Shown piece by piece: positions 31,990-42,434 of a stretch of 64,000 bases of DNA. Every line of letters starts with the position of its first letter. The stretch's first letter is position 1. Below the pieces are notes generated by a model, which searched no databases, was not told where the DNA came from, and was given only the letters and a program-made list of their open reading frames with translations. This DNA comes from Zygotorulaspora mrakii (taxonomy: Eukaryota; Ascomycota; Saccharomycetes; Saccharomycetales; Saccharomycetaceae). The stretch is from positions 124,001 to 188,000 of the forward strand of contig NC_050720.1 in the NCBI RefSeq assembly GCF_013402915.1, written 5' to 3'. A program made the position numbers and the translations under genes.

Positions 31990-32085
31990 ATGAAGCAAAA
32001 CGATTCGGAGGAATATCAAAAGAATGAAAAGAATATCGAAAAATGGATTCCATGGCAGAGCTTTCAGTCAGACATACTCCCCTAG
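31990..32085 (+). other. Upstream ORF overlapping the DUF1992 gene start
   Basis: A 31-codon frame begins at ATG 31990 in good A-rich context and ends at TAG 32083-32085. It overlaps the main start (32024) in another frame. If the transcript includes it, it would reduce initiation at the main ATG. The mRNA may instead start downstream of it. Confidence 0.4.
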
Positions 32086-33280
32086 GAGTGATAGTGGATA
32101 CTTCAAGAGGAGGTTAGAAGATTTGAAAGACCAAAATACGATAACAAAAGATGATCCGCTGAATCGGTTGAGTGAAATTAAAGAACAGAATAGCCTGGTA
32201 GATAATGAGGAAGGGTTAAAAGATTTGTATAGGCAGTTACCTCAAAAAACGTTCAGAAAGGATTTCGGCAAGGAGCTACATTATGTGACTACAGGTACCA
32301 GCATGAATCGTCAAGCGAAGGATATCGCCCTCTCAAGGGCTTGGAAAGGGCAAGAACATCTCGAGGATGCCACACTCAGGATGTTAGTCGATAGCACAGG
32401 TAAATCCAAAAGTGGTGTATCAATTTATGGTAAGAACCTTGCTTTCATTGATCCCAACGAAGCAAGAAAGGATTCACAACCATTAACGGCAAGTAGAAAG
32501 CTAAAAAAAAAACTAGAAGATGCTCAAGATAATTTACAAAAATACCGACTGGATAAAGAAAAAGAGATTGATGAACGTGAGCAGTCTGAATTCAGAGCTC
32601 TTTATACTGAAAAGTTTACTCCAATTGGATCTTTTGAAAAAATACGATCCATAGCAGACCAGAGGGTTGAAGAGAGCAGAAGAAAAGGTGGCTTTGACAG
32701 CCTGGAAGAACTTAGAGGCAAACCACTAGCTCTACCGAGACTGAATCAACATATTGATAGAACAGAATACTATTTGAACAACATGCTTGCGCGACAAAAG
32801 ATCGTGCCGCCTTGGATTGAAGCCCAGTCTAGGGTAAATCGGGAAACGAATGAATTGAGACGCGAGATGCTCAGAAATTTTGAAAGTGAATTGGTTACGT
32901 TCTTAGAAGAATACAAAGCAATCACGCCAGGTCACGATTTCAACAAAACCTGCTACTTCTTGAAAGGGAAATTCGGAAGTGTAGAAACATTCATTATGGA
33001 AAAGCACACAGCCTGGAAACTATCCTATATGCCGATCTTGTCAATGAAAATTACTACCTTGAACAATAGCTTAAGAGCTTATAATCTTCAAGCGCCATTG
33101 CCACAGCAAAAACTATACTTGCAATCGGAAAAAGAAGCTTCTAGAGTTCTTAATGCCATCGATCTTCAAAGTCTAGTAAATAAAAAAATGGAGGAAAGGT
33201 CTAAAAAGGAAAATATAAATACAATGCTGAATACAAAGAATATTTTTTCTCTTGGTAGATTTTTTCCAAATTGGAAATAA
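32024..33280 (+). CDS. DUF1992 / DNAJC28-like protein, probably mitochondrial
   Basis: A 418-residue protein with a DNAJC28 conserved domain (DUF1992) at about 205-275, shown by RVEESRRKGGFDSLEELRGK followed by the PPWIEAQ segment. There is no J domain. The first 30 residues are basic and free of acidic residues up to Asp23, which suggests mitochondrial import. The rest is charged and helical. Function is unknown in the family; DNAJC28 has been linked to Golgi or mitochondrial roles in other eukaryotes, but I would not extend that here. I know of no S. cerevisiae gene of this type beside ALG2 or TYW1, so it may be lost there. An overlapping upstream ORF precedes the start. Confidence 0.8.
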   Translation: MKRISKNGFHGRAFSQTYSPRSDSGYFKRRLEDLKDQNTITKDDPLNRLSEIKEQNSLVDNEEGLKDLYRQLPQKTFRKDFGKELHYVTTGTSMNRQAKDIALSRAWKGQEHLEDATLRMLVDSTGKSKSGVSIYGKNLAFIDPNEARKDSQPLTASRKLKKKLEDAQDNLQKYRLDKEKEIDEREQSEFRALYTEKFTPIGSFEKIRSIADQRVEESRRKGGFDSLEELRGKPLALPRLNQHIDRTEYYLNNMLARQKIVPPWIEAQSRVNRETNELRREMLRNFESELVTFLEEYKAITPGHDFNKTCYFLKGKFGSVETFIMEKHTAWKLSYMPILSMKITTLNNSLRAYNLQAPLPQQKLYLQSEKEASRVLNAIDLQSLVNKKMEERSKKENINTMLNTKNIFSLGRFFPNWK

Positions 33281-33357
33281 TCGGTACCTATTGCATTACT
33301 CAATAAATTTTTAGATCAAAATAAATACGGTTTATATAGTGTACAAATCTGGTACAC

Positions 33358-35748
33358 TCACGCTTGTGTTTCATTACTTTCTTTCTCTGACGACTGCATC
33401 ATTCTTTTCTTTTTACCCTTCCTATAAACCCTTGTATCACCTGGAGCAAAACCTCCATTACCAAATAAGGCCCATTCAGGTGTTTTAGCAACATAATCCA
33501 TAGGATAGAATTGTTTACCACTAGCCAATAACTCGAAAAATTTGTCAAAGTCAATATGAGTATGCCATTCGCCATTAATTTTAAACTCTGTGCTGGCAAT
33601 CAAGATACAATTGGAATGTGCATGCTCTGCAGCAATGCCATAACCAAGGCCACGTCTTTGTAATTCTGCTGCAAATTCTTTCACGAACTTTGTACATTCT
33701 TCATAAAATGGAATATTTTGCATTGTCAAAGGATTGCCGTTACCATCAGAGGAACCAGAAAAAGTAGCGCCCTTTACCTCTATGAAACTTGGAAGACCAC
33801 GCTGAACGAGGTCTGCATATGCTGAAACATCTGCCATGTTGAATCCTTTAACTAAAGTTAGTCTGAAGACTGTTCTCTGATGAGATTGTTCACTATTAAG
33901 TATGTCCAGACATTGAAGCATTCTTTCCCAAAAGTCCTTAAATAAAGGCCTATCAACCTTTTTCAGCTCTGTCTTTGTAGGAGCGTCAATAGAAACATAA
34001 AGCTGTGTTACTTTACCAATGCTTGCTAAAGCATCAGGATGCTGTGCATTGCAAACTAAAAAACTAGAAATTTGTTTTTCATGCAGTAGTTCGATAAACT
34101 TGGTAATATATGGATACATGATCGGTTCGCCTACAAGAGACAGAGCACAATGGCGAACTTTGAAGGCTTTAGCAAACCTTTCCATAACAACACCGGGGAC
34201 ACCCCTCATTTGTTTGATCTTCGAATAATGGCCTTGCAATGCATTCTCTAAAATATAGTCCGGTTCATCTAACTCCCATCTCCAGTTCTTCGAAACAGGG
34301 TTAGTCCCGTGTCTCCAACAGAAAACACACTTTGAGGAGCATGCTAACGAAGGTGTTAATTCCATACACCTACTGGATACAATATTGAATAGGGAATGCT
34401 TATAACAGGATCCTGTACCTCTCAAATCACTCTTGGTCCACCTGCAAATTTTAACACCAGAGTGAGAACCTACTATTGTATAACCCTGCTTGGTTAACTT
34501 TTTGTAAGTCGGAGAGTTTTTCGCAACCATTTGCTTTGTATCATTTCCACTGATGTCACTATTTCCTATGTCTTCTAAATCAATCATGTCTTCTTCTGGT
34601 CGGTCATCTTCATTGGATGAGGTGACTTCTTCGTCATATTCATACAATATAGGAGTGTCATCTTTTATTGTCTCGCACAAAAGATCTGCCCACTCTTGCA
34701 CCTTTGACTCTGCTTCTGTTTTCATGCAAACTTCCCCGACAGGAAATATTCTTCTTCCTCCTAACCGCGCTATCCAATGATCCACTTTCTTTGCCTGATA
34801 ACAAAATTTCTCCGGCCAAGTTTCTGAATCACCAATACCTAGAATACCGTACCCTACCAATTTTCGTAAAGGAAATTTATCGATTCTAAAATCATTGAAG
34901 TTTTCCTCTAGGGTTTGCAAAAAATAATCCAGAGGACAATCTGTGTCATAGGATGGTACAACAAGAATATAAAGAGCATTCTCACATGGAACAGATACAA
35001 AATAATCATCAATGTCCGTAATATCATCCATATTCAGCAGAATCGGAGGTGCTTTCAACTCTATCAAACGTGATAATGTCTCAAGCACCTTTCTAGCTGA
35101 TCTTTCAGCTCCACCTTGCAAAGAGCTGTAGAAAACATATACCTGAGAACTTAACAATGATTCATTGGATACAGTCATAGCACTTTTAACCAAATCATCT
35201 TCCTCTTTCGGCTTCTTCAACACAGACGCTTTTGTTATGTGCTTGCGAGGCCTCGCATCTTTTCCATTTTTTCCCTTTTTCTTACTCAAACGTTTGAAAG
35301 CCTGTGTAAAGTCTACTGCTATTATGTTATCCCTTTTCTCAGCGTTGGTCTCTCTAGAGGTGCTTTTCTCTCCAGAACTGGTATCCTTCTCTTGAGAAGT
35401 GCTAACAACAAGCCCAGATTCTAATGAATCAGCGATGTCCTCAATATCAGCGTTCTTTGAATGGCCACAACTGCAACCGCCCTTCTTCTTGTTACCCTTT
35501 GATGAACAACAGCCAGATCCGCCTTTACCCCCACAACATTTCTTCTTTTTAGGCTTCTCCTCGTCGATGGAGGACTCATTCTCTATAAATTTGTCTGCTG
35601 TGGATTTCACCCTTTCGATCTTGGAATCAAGATGAACTGCACCGTAGAATACAACTATGGCCATGGCTACACTTTTTCTGCCACCCAGCCATAAATAAAG
35701 CCCGGCACAGAACAAAGTACCACATGCAGTAAGCCAGTTCAAAGCCAT
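33358..35748 (-). CDS. TYW1: tRNA 4-demethylwyosine synthase TYW1
   Basis: Radical SAM enzyme making the tricyclic imidazopurine core of wybutosine at G37 of tRNA-Phe. The 796-residue protein has an N-terminal membrane segment (about 5-35), a Lys/Cys/Gly-rich stretch at about 69-97, a flavodoxin-like FMN domain at about 205-345, and the radical SAM domain. The [4Fe-4S] motif CxxxCxxC is at 470/474/477 (CSSKCVFCWRH). The family-specific SGSSDGNGNPL segment is present. S. cerevisiae Tyw1 (YPL207W, 810) has the same parts, including the Cys-rich stretch. Confidence 0.97.
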   Translation of the reverse strand: MALNWLTACGTLFCAGLYLWLGGRKSVAMAIVVFYGAVHLDSKIERVKSTADKFIENESSIDEEKPKKKKCCGGKGGSGCCSSKGNKKKGGCSCGHSKNADIEDIADSLESGLVVSTSQEKDTSSGEKSTSRETNAEKRDNIIAVDFTQAFKRLSKKKGKNGKDARPRKHITKASVLKKPKEEDDLVKSAMTVSNESLLSSQVYVFYSSLQGGAERSARKVLETLSRLIELKAPPILLNMDDITDIDDYFVSVPCENALYILVVPSYDTDCPLDYFLQTLEENFNDFRIDKFPLRKLVGYGILGIGDSETWPEKFCYQAKKVDHWIARLGGRRIFPVGEVCMKTEAESKVQEWADLLCETIKDDTPILYEYDEEVTSSNEDDRPEEDMIDLEDIGNSDISGNDTKQMVAKNSPTYKKLTKQGYTIVGSHSGVKICRWTKSDLRGTGSCYKHSLFNIVSSRCMELTPSLACSSKCVFCWRHGTNPVSKNWRWELDEPDYILENALQGHYSKIKQMRGVPGVVMERFAKAFKVRHCALSLVGEPIMYPYITKFIELLHEKQISSFLVCNAQHPDALASIGKVTQLYVSIDAPTKTELKKVDRPLFKDFWERMLQCLDILNSEQSHQRTVFRLTLVKGFNMADVSAYADLVQRGLPSFIEVKGATFSGSSDGNGNPLTMQNIPFYEECTKFVKEFAAELQRRGLGYGIAAEHAHSNCILIASTEFKINGEWHTHIDFDKFFELLASGKQFYPMDYVAKTPEWALFGNGGFAPGDTRVYRKGKKKRMMQSSEKESNETQA

Positions 35749-36809
35749 ACCTAATCACCCAATAAATAATGCGTTGAGACCAATTTTTAGACCCAATCAG
35801 TGGTATTAAGCAGTTTTTATCACGGGATGCTCACTCCGATTATTAACGATTTAGTTTTATCTCGAAATTTTTCATCGGCATCACCACTAAAAAAAGAAAG
35901 CTGTGACCCTGCTTTTTACAACATTTGAAGTTGGAAGGCTCTCAAGACCCTTGAAGGAACCACCAGATGACATGAACGGGTTTTCGTCTGGTGTCTTCTC
36001 AAGATTACCTGTTATTATCTCGTTCTGATCAGCAGAGTTGATAGTGTGTCATGTTCAAATTATGCTTAAAAATTGAAGAAAAGTGTTTCAATGGGCGATC
36101 CGCATATGACTGAAGACAGACACATGTATGGCGAAAGAACGGCGACGCGGAACACAATTGGCCTTGAAACAAGACATGTACTTTGAAAATGCAGTTCATC
36201 CTTTTGTTAATATAATTGATTACGTCGGGCTTTTTTACAGCGCAGTTACATTTTGTTGCACCCGCTAGAACGGTAAGGAGAGGCAATTACACGAAGCAGT
36301 TTTTACCTATCAAGTCGACTTGAATTAATACTGCATAAAGAGATAAGCAGAACACAATCTGCTATCCTGTAGCCTGTATTTTTAAACCTGGGCCCTCAAA
36401 AATGCAGGAAGACACTATAATTTGCTGTGCTGTAATATTATTTAAGCGTTTACTTTTGTGCAGAGGCAAGTTTTTTTTTTATTCTTCAGATGGCTTCACA
36501 TTACTCAAAGATAATTTGAGGATATATTTCTAGTTGTGTATCAGGTTGTGTATATTCTTGCCCACTCGAGATAAGTATCTTGGAAGTATACCGTGATAAG
36601 CAGAGTCTCAATAAATACCGACACTGGAGTCGGACTTCTGGCTTTCTATATAAAGTAAAAAAATGCAGTGCAATGAGAAAGTGTGACAGTCCAGTAGATT
36701 GCCTCTTGTGCTGGGATAAATGTTGAAATACTGAATGTCTAAACAACCAATTGGTGACGAAAATGTCAGTTTACCTTCCCATATGCTTTATAAATTTAGC
36801 CAAGAGTTG
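35749..36809. promoter_or_regulatory. TYW1-RKM1 intergenic region
   Basis: A 1,061-bp gap between two minus-strand genes, long for a TYW1 promoter. It holds a 10-bp stem hairpin at 35961-35993 (listed separately), a small GC stem at 36618-36633, and a poly-T run near 36470. No gene or RNA was recognised. Confidence 0.45.
35961..35993. repeat. 10-bp inverted repeat (hairpin) upstream of TYW1
   Basis: Arms 35961-35970 (CACCAGATGA) and 35984-35993 (TCGTCTGGTG) pair over ten positions with one G-U pair, around a 13-nt loop. Function is unknown. Confidence 0.5.
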
Positions 36810-38597
36810 TCAGTTCCTAACCATGATTGTATCTGGGTTAGATGATGATATTCTTGTAAATGAGTTTTTTTGTACAAAGTCAAATGTGTGCACTATCTTT
36901 TTCAAGGTGATGGTGCGGTCAGTTTGGGTGGTACCATTTATCATACGTCTACGGAAGGATTCAATGCTGGGATCCATCCGATCTGATGTGATATCTTCGT
37001 TTTTTGCATCTATCAAAAAGTTTCGATATTGCTCCGATACCCAGTCATGTTTTTCTATAAAACTGTTGTTCTCGATTTTTATTAGTATCCAGATAACAAG
37101 CAGTTCAAAATTATTTTCAAATACGACGTCATCTTGTTTACGGTCGATGCTTTCGAAATAAGCTGGTAGTTCTTCTCCGAAAAACCCCTTATCATATTTG
37201 GTAATTTTTTTAACAGTAAGTAATCTATCCTTGTATTCCGTGAGCCACGTCTTTTCCATAGCTTTCAGTTTCTTCAGGCCGTCCTTCAGTACACTAAGCT
37301 GTCCATCTCTGTAAATACGGGCACAATGTCTTCTATATGAGTTGACTTCATACTTGGAGCTGTCGATAGAACAATCATCACGTTGACTGGAAAAACTTTT
37401 AGCCGCGGCGAGTTTACTTTCCAGCGCGTTTCTTAAATTTTGCAAACCATTGAATTTTGAGGCTAGTGAATGCCATTCACTATTGCCCCTGCATAAATAG
37501 GCGAACATGTTCAATAACGGATCTAGACATGATGCATTCAATTTGTTGATAAAATAAACTATACCGTCTTCAAAAACAGAGGCTTCTGGTTTGTTTGGCA
37601 GATTTTGTGACTGTTTTTCAAATGCAAAGTTAGTATAATCATCAAGGGTGGGTATTTTAAGTGTAGGTTCCTCTTTCAAGATAGTTGTTATGGTTTCTAG
37701 CGGTAACTTAATCTTAAGAGCAACAAAATCGAATGGGTTCTCTTCCAATACAAATCCGTATCCGGACAAAAGTTCTTCATTTCCCTTGCAACCATAATTG
37801 TTACACAATTCGGCGTCCTCTTCAATAGAGTCTAGTTTTTTAAATGAGAACTGTCCCTCATTGAATCCCCATTCGACTTTTGAGTGATAGTCATGATTCA
37901 ATAGATCGATGATGGGCAACAACATCAGAGATGCTTGATCCACATTTTGGTCGATGATATAGTGTGGGAAAGCTCTTGACAGTAGTATTAGGTGAGACCA
38001 CAAGAATGCTGATGCTGAAGACCACTGCAGCGTTGAGCCGTTTGATAAGGGCTCCACTAACCAACGGAAAATCGATTCATCTGATAGTTGTCCGTAATCC
38101 TTATAAAATGAGCAGTCAGAAGAAACAGCCGCTTCTTCAGTGACCTCATTTTCCTTGACAAAACGATACCATTCTGTCAAAATGTCTTTCAGTTTAGGTC
38201 TAACTGAACTTCCAAGATTTGTGCCTGCAAGATGCGAAAGTTCTCGTGGATTCCAAACGAGCGGGCAATCTACAATTTTTGGGAGACAATCCAGGTATGG
38301 CCTGAATTTTTCACTCAAATCGCTGTTGCACTCCTCGCCGCCGAATTTCATTTTTGCCAGTAAAAACTTCAACCAGGTATTCCCCCTCTTGTGGTCAGCT
38401 TCTGGAAATTCCAAGGGAATCAATTTCCCCGATATGATAAGATCATCCGGAATAGTCAAGTAAGGCGAAGATAGACTTTTTTCACAGACACAGCGTATCC
38501 CTTTCCTATCCGAATACTCAAAACTGACACCTTCAGGCAAAGCCGCACCTTGGAATTTCCCCCAAGCTATCAACCTCTGAATCGATTGCTCTTCCAT
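36810..38597 (-). CDS. RKM1: Ribosomal protein lysine methyltransferase RKM1
   Basis: SET-domain protein lysine methyltransferase that in S. cerevisiae (YPL208W, 583 residues) monomethylates ribosomal protein L23ab. The 595-residue protein has the split SET core, with PIIDLLNHDYHSKVEW (the conserved NHD-type motif) and a following NNYGCKGNEELLSGYGF, where Tyr and Asn contact AdoMet and substrate. A C-terminal helical RubisCO-LSMT-type domain follows. The ATG at 38597 is the first in frame. The gene lies between TYW1 and IPL1, as in S. cerevisiae. Confidence 0.95.
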   Translation of the reverse strand: MEEQSIQRLIAWGKFQGAALPEGVSFEYSDRKGIRCVCEKSLSSPYLTIPDDLIISGKLIPLEFPEADHKRGNTWLKFLLAKMKFGGEECNSDLSEKFRPYLDCLPKIVDCPLVWNPRELSHLAGTNLGSSVRPKLKDILTEWYRFVKENEVTEEAAVSSDCSFYKDYGQLSDESIFRWLVEPLSNGSTLQWSSASAFLWSHLILLSRAFPHYIIDQNVDQASLMLLPIIDLLNHDYHSKVEWGFNEGQFSFKKLDSIEEDAELCNNYGCKGNEELLSGYGFVLEENPFDFVALKIKLPLETITTILKEEPTLKIPTLDDYTNFAFEKQSQNLPNKPEASVFEDGIVYFINKLNASCLDPLLNMFAYLCRGNSEWHSLASKFNGLQNLRNALESKLAAAKSFSSQRDDCSIDSSKYEVNSYRRHCARIYRDGQLSVLKDGLKKLKAMEKTWLTEYKDRLLTVKKITKYDKGFFGEELPAYFESIDRKQDDVVFENNFELLVIWILIKIENNSFIEKHDWVSEQYRNFLIDAKNEDITSDRMDPSIESFRRRMINGTTQTDRTITLKKIVHTFDFVQKNSFTRISSSNPDTIMVRN

Positions 38598-38792
38598 TCA
38601 AAATGCTGTCCTGTGGTGGTGTGTCATTTCTGAGTTAAAGTGGAATATTACACTAAGTGCAGATGTTCACTTAAAGGTTGAAAAATCTATTGATCTTCGT
38701 AGTGTGGCATAACGAAAGATGACATTGTGGATAGGAAACTAACTGAACAAAACCGAGCTAAAAATGAATAATTTACAGTTGTTTTGAAGGCG

Positions 38793-38960
38793 ATGCATCG
38801 TGTTAAACGTATCACATTGTCTAGTGTGCAGCCACGGTTTGCTAAGTACAACGAACCCTATGCTATGTCGTTTCGAAAAAACTTTGCTAATATCCCTACG
38901 CCTATGGAAAAACAAATGCTTATATCTGAAGAGGTTATACCTCAACCTCTTTTACTATAA
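38793..38960 (+). CDS. Possible small gene, 55 residues
   Basis: An ATG-initiated frame of 55 codons plus stop, too short for usual ORF filters. The product starts MHRVKRITLSSVQPRFAKYN; it has no acidic residue in the first 20, so it looks like a mitochondrial targeting sequence. An acidic/hydrophobic C-terminus follows. I do not recognise a family. It lies alone in the 596-bp gap between the divergent genes RKM1 and IPL1, about 230 bp before IPL1. It could be chance; conservation would decide. Confidence 0.35.
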   Translation: MHRVKRITLSSVQPRFAKYNEPYAMSFRKNFANIPTPMEKQMLISEEVIPQPLLL

Positions 38961-39018
38961 ATACTAATAACATTTAATTGTAGGGGCCTAAAAGTCTTGC
39001 AATCAACTATTTTATCAG

Positions 39019-39035
39019 CATATATATATATATAT
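39019..39035. repeat. (TA)n microsatellite upstream of IPL1
   Basis: About eight TA dinucleotides in the IPL1 upstream region, about 160 bp before the start. It could also serve as a TATA-type element. Confidence 0.6.
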
Positions 39036-39193
39036 TGTCTAGAATCTTAAATGTAAATACTCGTTAAGAGTGACAGATGAGGTATAAGAACGCGCCATAT
39101 GTATACAAAACGTATATATACTGTCAACCGCCCAAGTAAATTAAGAAGTGGCCAGCGAGAAGTAGGATCATCAAGCTGATATTCTTTGTTATA

Positions 39194-40357
39194 ATGGAAC
39201 ATGATTCGAGAATTCAGTCTCAAAGAGCTCGCAGAGATTCTTTGATGCAGCGGAACATGCTATTGAGCATGCGTCTGAATCATAACAACGCCGGACACAT
39301 TCCTTCTAAAGCAAAGGCTACGTTACGTACAAAAGCTCCCATGGGTAAGACTTGGAGAGCCACAAATTCACCACAGAGGCTTATGTCGATGAAAAATTCG
39401 TCTCAAGGTAGTGGATGGAACTATCAACGATCTACAGATAAGAATAGTCACGATACGGAGAATGCTAGAGTTCTCTCACCACATAGAGCCCAGCACCCTC
39501 AAATAAGAGCTTCTCCGAAAAGGGGGATAAGGCCAAGCTTATCGCCCATAAAGGCCAAGTCAATGTCGCTGGATGATTTTGACATCGGCAAAAAATTGGG
39601 AAAGGGAAAATTCGGGAGAGTGTATTGCGTCAGGCACAAGAAAACAGGATTTATTTGTGCTTTGAAGGCAATGGAGAAAAGCGAGATTGTGCACTATAAT
39701 GTACAGAAACAAATCAGAAGAGAAGTTGAAATCCAGAGCTCCTTAAATCACCCAAATTTGACTAAGCTGTACGGTTTCTTTCATGATGAGAAACGTGTCT
39801 ACCTTGTGATGGAATACTTGATAAATGGGGAATTATACAAACGACTCAAATCTCATGGCCCTTTGAACGATATCTTAGCTTCATTTTATGTTTATCAAAT
39901 GGCAGACGCATTAGATTTCATGCACCAGAGAAATATTATACATCGTGATATCAAACCAGAAAATATCCTCATTGGCTTCAATAATGTAATAAAGCTCACG
40001 GACTTTGGATGGAGTGTGAACAACCCGCACAATGTGAAGAGAAAAACTTTATGTGGAACTATAGATTATCTGTCACCAGAATTAATTTGCTCCAGAGAGT
40101 ACGACGATAAAGTAGATATCTGGGCTCTTGGCGTTTTAACCTACGAACTCATTACTAACTCACCACCTTTTGAAGAAGATTCTGATGCTCTTACTCATAA
40201 AAGAATTGTCAAAGGAGATTTAAGATTCCCAGAAAGTGTTTCTTCAGACGCAAGAGATTTGATACTTAAATTGTTAAAACACAAACCTCAAGATAGAATT
40301 TTGTTGAAAGATGTCAAAAAACACCCGTGGATATTGAAAAACAGGCCATTTTGGTAA
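39194..40357 (+). CDS. IPL1: Aurora kinase IPL1
   Basis: Chromosomal passenger complex kinase that corrects wrong kinetochore-microtubule attachments, with Sli15, Bir1 and Nbl1. The 387-residue protein has a basic, Ser-rich N-terminal region of about 125 residues. The kinase domain that follows has GKGKFGRVY near 137, the ALKAM Lys near 157, [15 protein letters not shown] and the Aurora activation loop with [15 protein letters not shown]. The last residues (KNRPFW) match the family. S. cerevisiae Ipl1 (YPL209C) is 367 residues. It converges with MRH4. Confidence 0.97.
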   Translation: MEHDSRIQSQRARRDSLMQRNMLLSMRLNHNNAGHIPSKAKATLRTKAPMGKTWRATNSPQRLMSMKNSSQGSGWNYQRSTDKNSHDTENARVLSPHRAQHPQIRASPKRGIRPSLSPIKAKSMSLDDFDIGKKLGKGKFGRVYCVRHKKTGFICALKAMEKSEIVHYNVQKQIRREVEIQSSLNHPNLTKLYGFFHDEKRVYLVMEYLINGELYKRLKSHGPLNDILASFYVYQMADALDFMHQRNIIHRDIKPENILIGFNNVIKLTDFGWSVNNPHNVKRKTLCGTIDYLSPELICSREYDDKVDIWALGVLTYELITNSPPFEEDSDALTHKRIVKGDLRFPESVSSDARDLILKLLKHKPQDRILLKDVKKHPWILKNRPFW

Positions 40358-40459
40358 TAACTTTAAAAATGAGTTTTCAATGATAATTAGCATATTTACA
40401 GGTTAACGCCATGTATAGTAATCAGCGCTTGCACTCAAGTGCCCAAGTATTATATGGTG

Positions 40460-42187
40460 CTATGATAGTGCAATACTATTTTTTACAATCTTCGGTATTC
40501 CTCTTGCCCATGATTTTGCAGTTTTATCTATCAGCATGAACACTCTACCCCTTTGCTTCATTCTACCAGTTCTTCCGGCTCTATGTACCAAATCTATCGA
40601 TGTCTTAGGTACATCATATAATATGACGTTTTTAACACCTCTAAAATTTAGACCTCTAGCCATTAAATCCGTAGTGACGAGAATTCTCAATCTTGAACTT
40701 GGTGGAGGAATATTTGATTTTTCTCCTTCATTCGAAGTTATGAGGATGTTGGAATTCGGAATCTTGTAAATTTTCGTATTGTCTGCTTCTCGCTGCACTG
40801 TTTTTTGCGGAGTCTCGAGAACCTTTGGAGGCTGTATAAATGCAGCAATCTTTTCCAATCTCTCCGATACCTTGTCATCTCCTGTCAATCCAACGCAGTT
40901 ATGACCGTATGTTGTTGATAACTTTTCGACTAAGGTCGAAACATCTTTTTTCTCGTTGACAAATACTATGCATCTTTTTTCAAAATTTGGTTCAGTTCCA
41001 TCATTTAAAATAGCGTACATTACTTGCGCCAGTGCCTTCACTTTGGAACCCTTGAAAGGGTTTAAAGATGCATCAATAACCTTGAATTCCAAAGAATTGG
41101 GGAGCTTGTGCAGTCTAGGAGTAGTGATCGAGACAACTGTAGGAAACAAGCTACCCAATGTTCTGTTAAACTCGTTAGGTATCGTAGCTGAGCAAAATAC
41201 TATGTGGTTTGTGTTGGGCATTTTCTTGATTGCTGCGTGCATATCTTCTACCCATGATTGATCCAACAACGTGTCAGCTTCATCAAGTACAACGAACTTA
41301 AGTTGCGAAAGAATTTTATCTGGACGACTGATCATTCTTATATTAAACAACGACATAAGTTTAGCTGGGGTTGTAACCAAGATATCAATTCTATTCTTAA
41401 TTTGCTCTAATAAATCACTGTAGGGTAGTGAGCTTCCCCACTTACACGTATGCAATTCCAGAGATTCATCTATCCTTGAAACCGTACTATAAACCTGCTC
41501 TATCAGTTCATGCGTTGGGACTAATATAACAGATCTTATTACCGCCTTTTTATTTATTGACTCCCAGTACTCTGGAGTTTCAATCTCCTGTCTCTTCAAG
41601 TAGTCGAGCAAGGGCGTGAGATACGCAATAGTTTTACCAGAGCCCGTTTCTGCCGCAATTGCATGTAATTGCAATTTCGGATCCATGAGATTGGATGCCA
41701 ACTTCCTTATCGAGACAACTTGTATGGGGGAAGGTTTTATATCTTTTATCTTCCCCTTAGCCAAAGATTCATCTGCTATAACTTGTTTTATTGCATTTCT
41801 AACGACCGGTAAGACTTTCAACTGGTCGAAGTCCGATATTTTTGATATTATTTTGCTAGCTCTCTGGCTTTCTTCAGCACCACTTTCTTTCAAGCCCCCA
41901 AAATTTCCATAATTGAATGTACTGCGACTTTTATCTTTTGATCTATGAGCCGGAGTTTTGATTTTGGGACCACGTTTGTCTGAGACTCGAATATTAGGAG
42001 AAGGCTTCCGACTTAAGGTTGAACCGGTTTGTTTAGTGGAGCCAACTGTTGTAGCCAACTTCAGCTTATTTTTGATCTCGGGGCCTCTTGATCTTCTGGA
42101 ATAGAGCCGCACAGAACCACTTAGGCTCTGTCTCATCCCAATGAACAGTGGAAAATATCTCATTCTGGATAAAGTTTTTAAAATCAT
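40460..42187 (-). CDS. MRH4: Mitochondrial DEAD-box RNA helicase MRH4
   Basis: Mitochondrial ATP-dependent RNA helicase needed for a late step in large mitoribosome subunit assembly. The 575-residue protein starts with a basic presequence (MILKTLSRMRYFPLF). It has the Q-motif region, motif I AAETGSGKT, motif II DEAD, motif III SAT, and motif VI HRAGRTGR. Upstream of the ATG the frame opens only with GTG. S. cerevisiae Mrh4 (YGL064C) is 561 residues. It is divergent from SRP72, which combines YGL064 and YPL210. Confidence 0.95.
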   Translation of the reverse strand: MILKTLSRMRYFPLFIGMRQSLSGSVRLYSRRSRGPEIKNKLKLATTVGSTKQTGSTLSRKPSPNIRVSDKRGPKIKTPAHRSKDKSRSTFNYGNFGGLKESGAEESQRASKIISKISDFDQLKVLPVVRNAIKQVIADESLAKGKIKDIKPSPIQVVSIRKLASNLMDPKLQLHAIAAETGSGKTIAYLTPLLDYLKRQEIETPEYWESINKKAVIRSVILVPTHELIEQVYSTVSRIDESLELHTCKWGSSLPYSDLLEQIKNRIDILVTTPAKLMSLFNIRMISRPDKILSQLKFVVLDEADTLLDQSWVEDMHAAIKKMPNTNHIVFCSATIPNEFNRTLGSLFPTVVSITTPRLHKLPNSLEFKVIDASLNPFKGSKVKALAQVMYAILNDGTEPNFEKRCIVFVNEKKDVSTLVEKLSTTYGHNCVGLTGDDKVSERLEKIAAFIQPPKVLETPQKTVQREADNTKIYKIPNSNILITSNEGEKSNIPPPSSRLRILVTTDLMARGLNFRGVKNVILYDVPKTSIDLVHRAGRTGRMKQRGRVFMLIDKTAKSWARGIPKIVKNSIALS

Positions 42188-42434
42188 CAAAGCAGCCACC
42201 AGCGATGATGCGAGTTATCATTGGACAAGCTTTGTTTATGTTGCTCTGTTAATGCTTGCCAAATGCCAAAATATTTCGATGTCCCGTGTTCTGTGATTGG
42301 CGGATGTTGAAAAATTTGCTGAAATTCAATGTTCTAGATATCGTTAAAAGTCGAGCTTCAGAGCTACTAGTCATGTAGAATTCAAGGGAGATACTCGAAG
42401 AGGGCTGCAGTAGAGAACCAGGAGAGAGTTTGAA

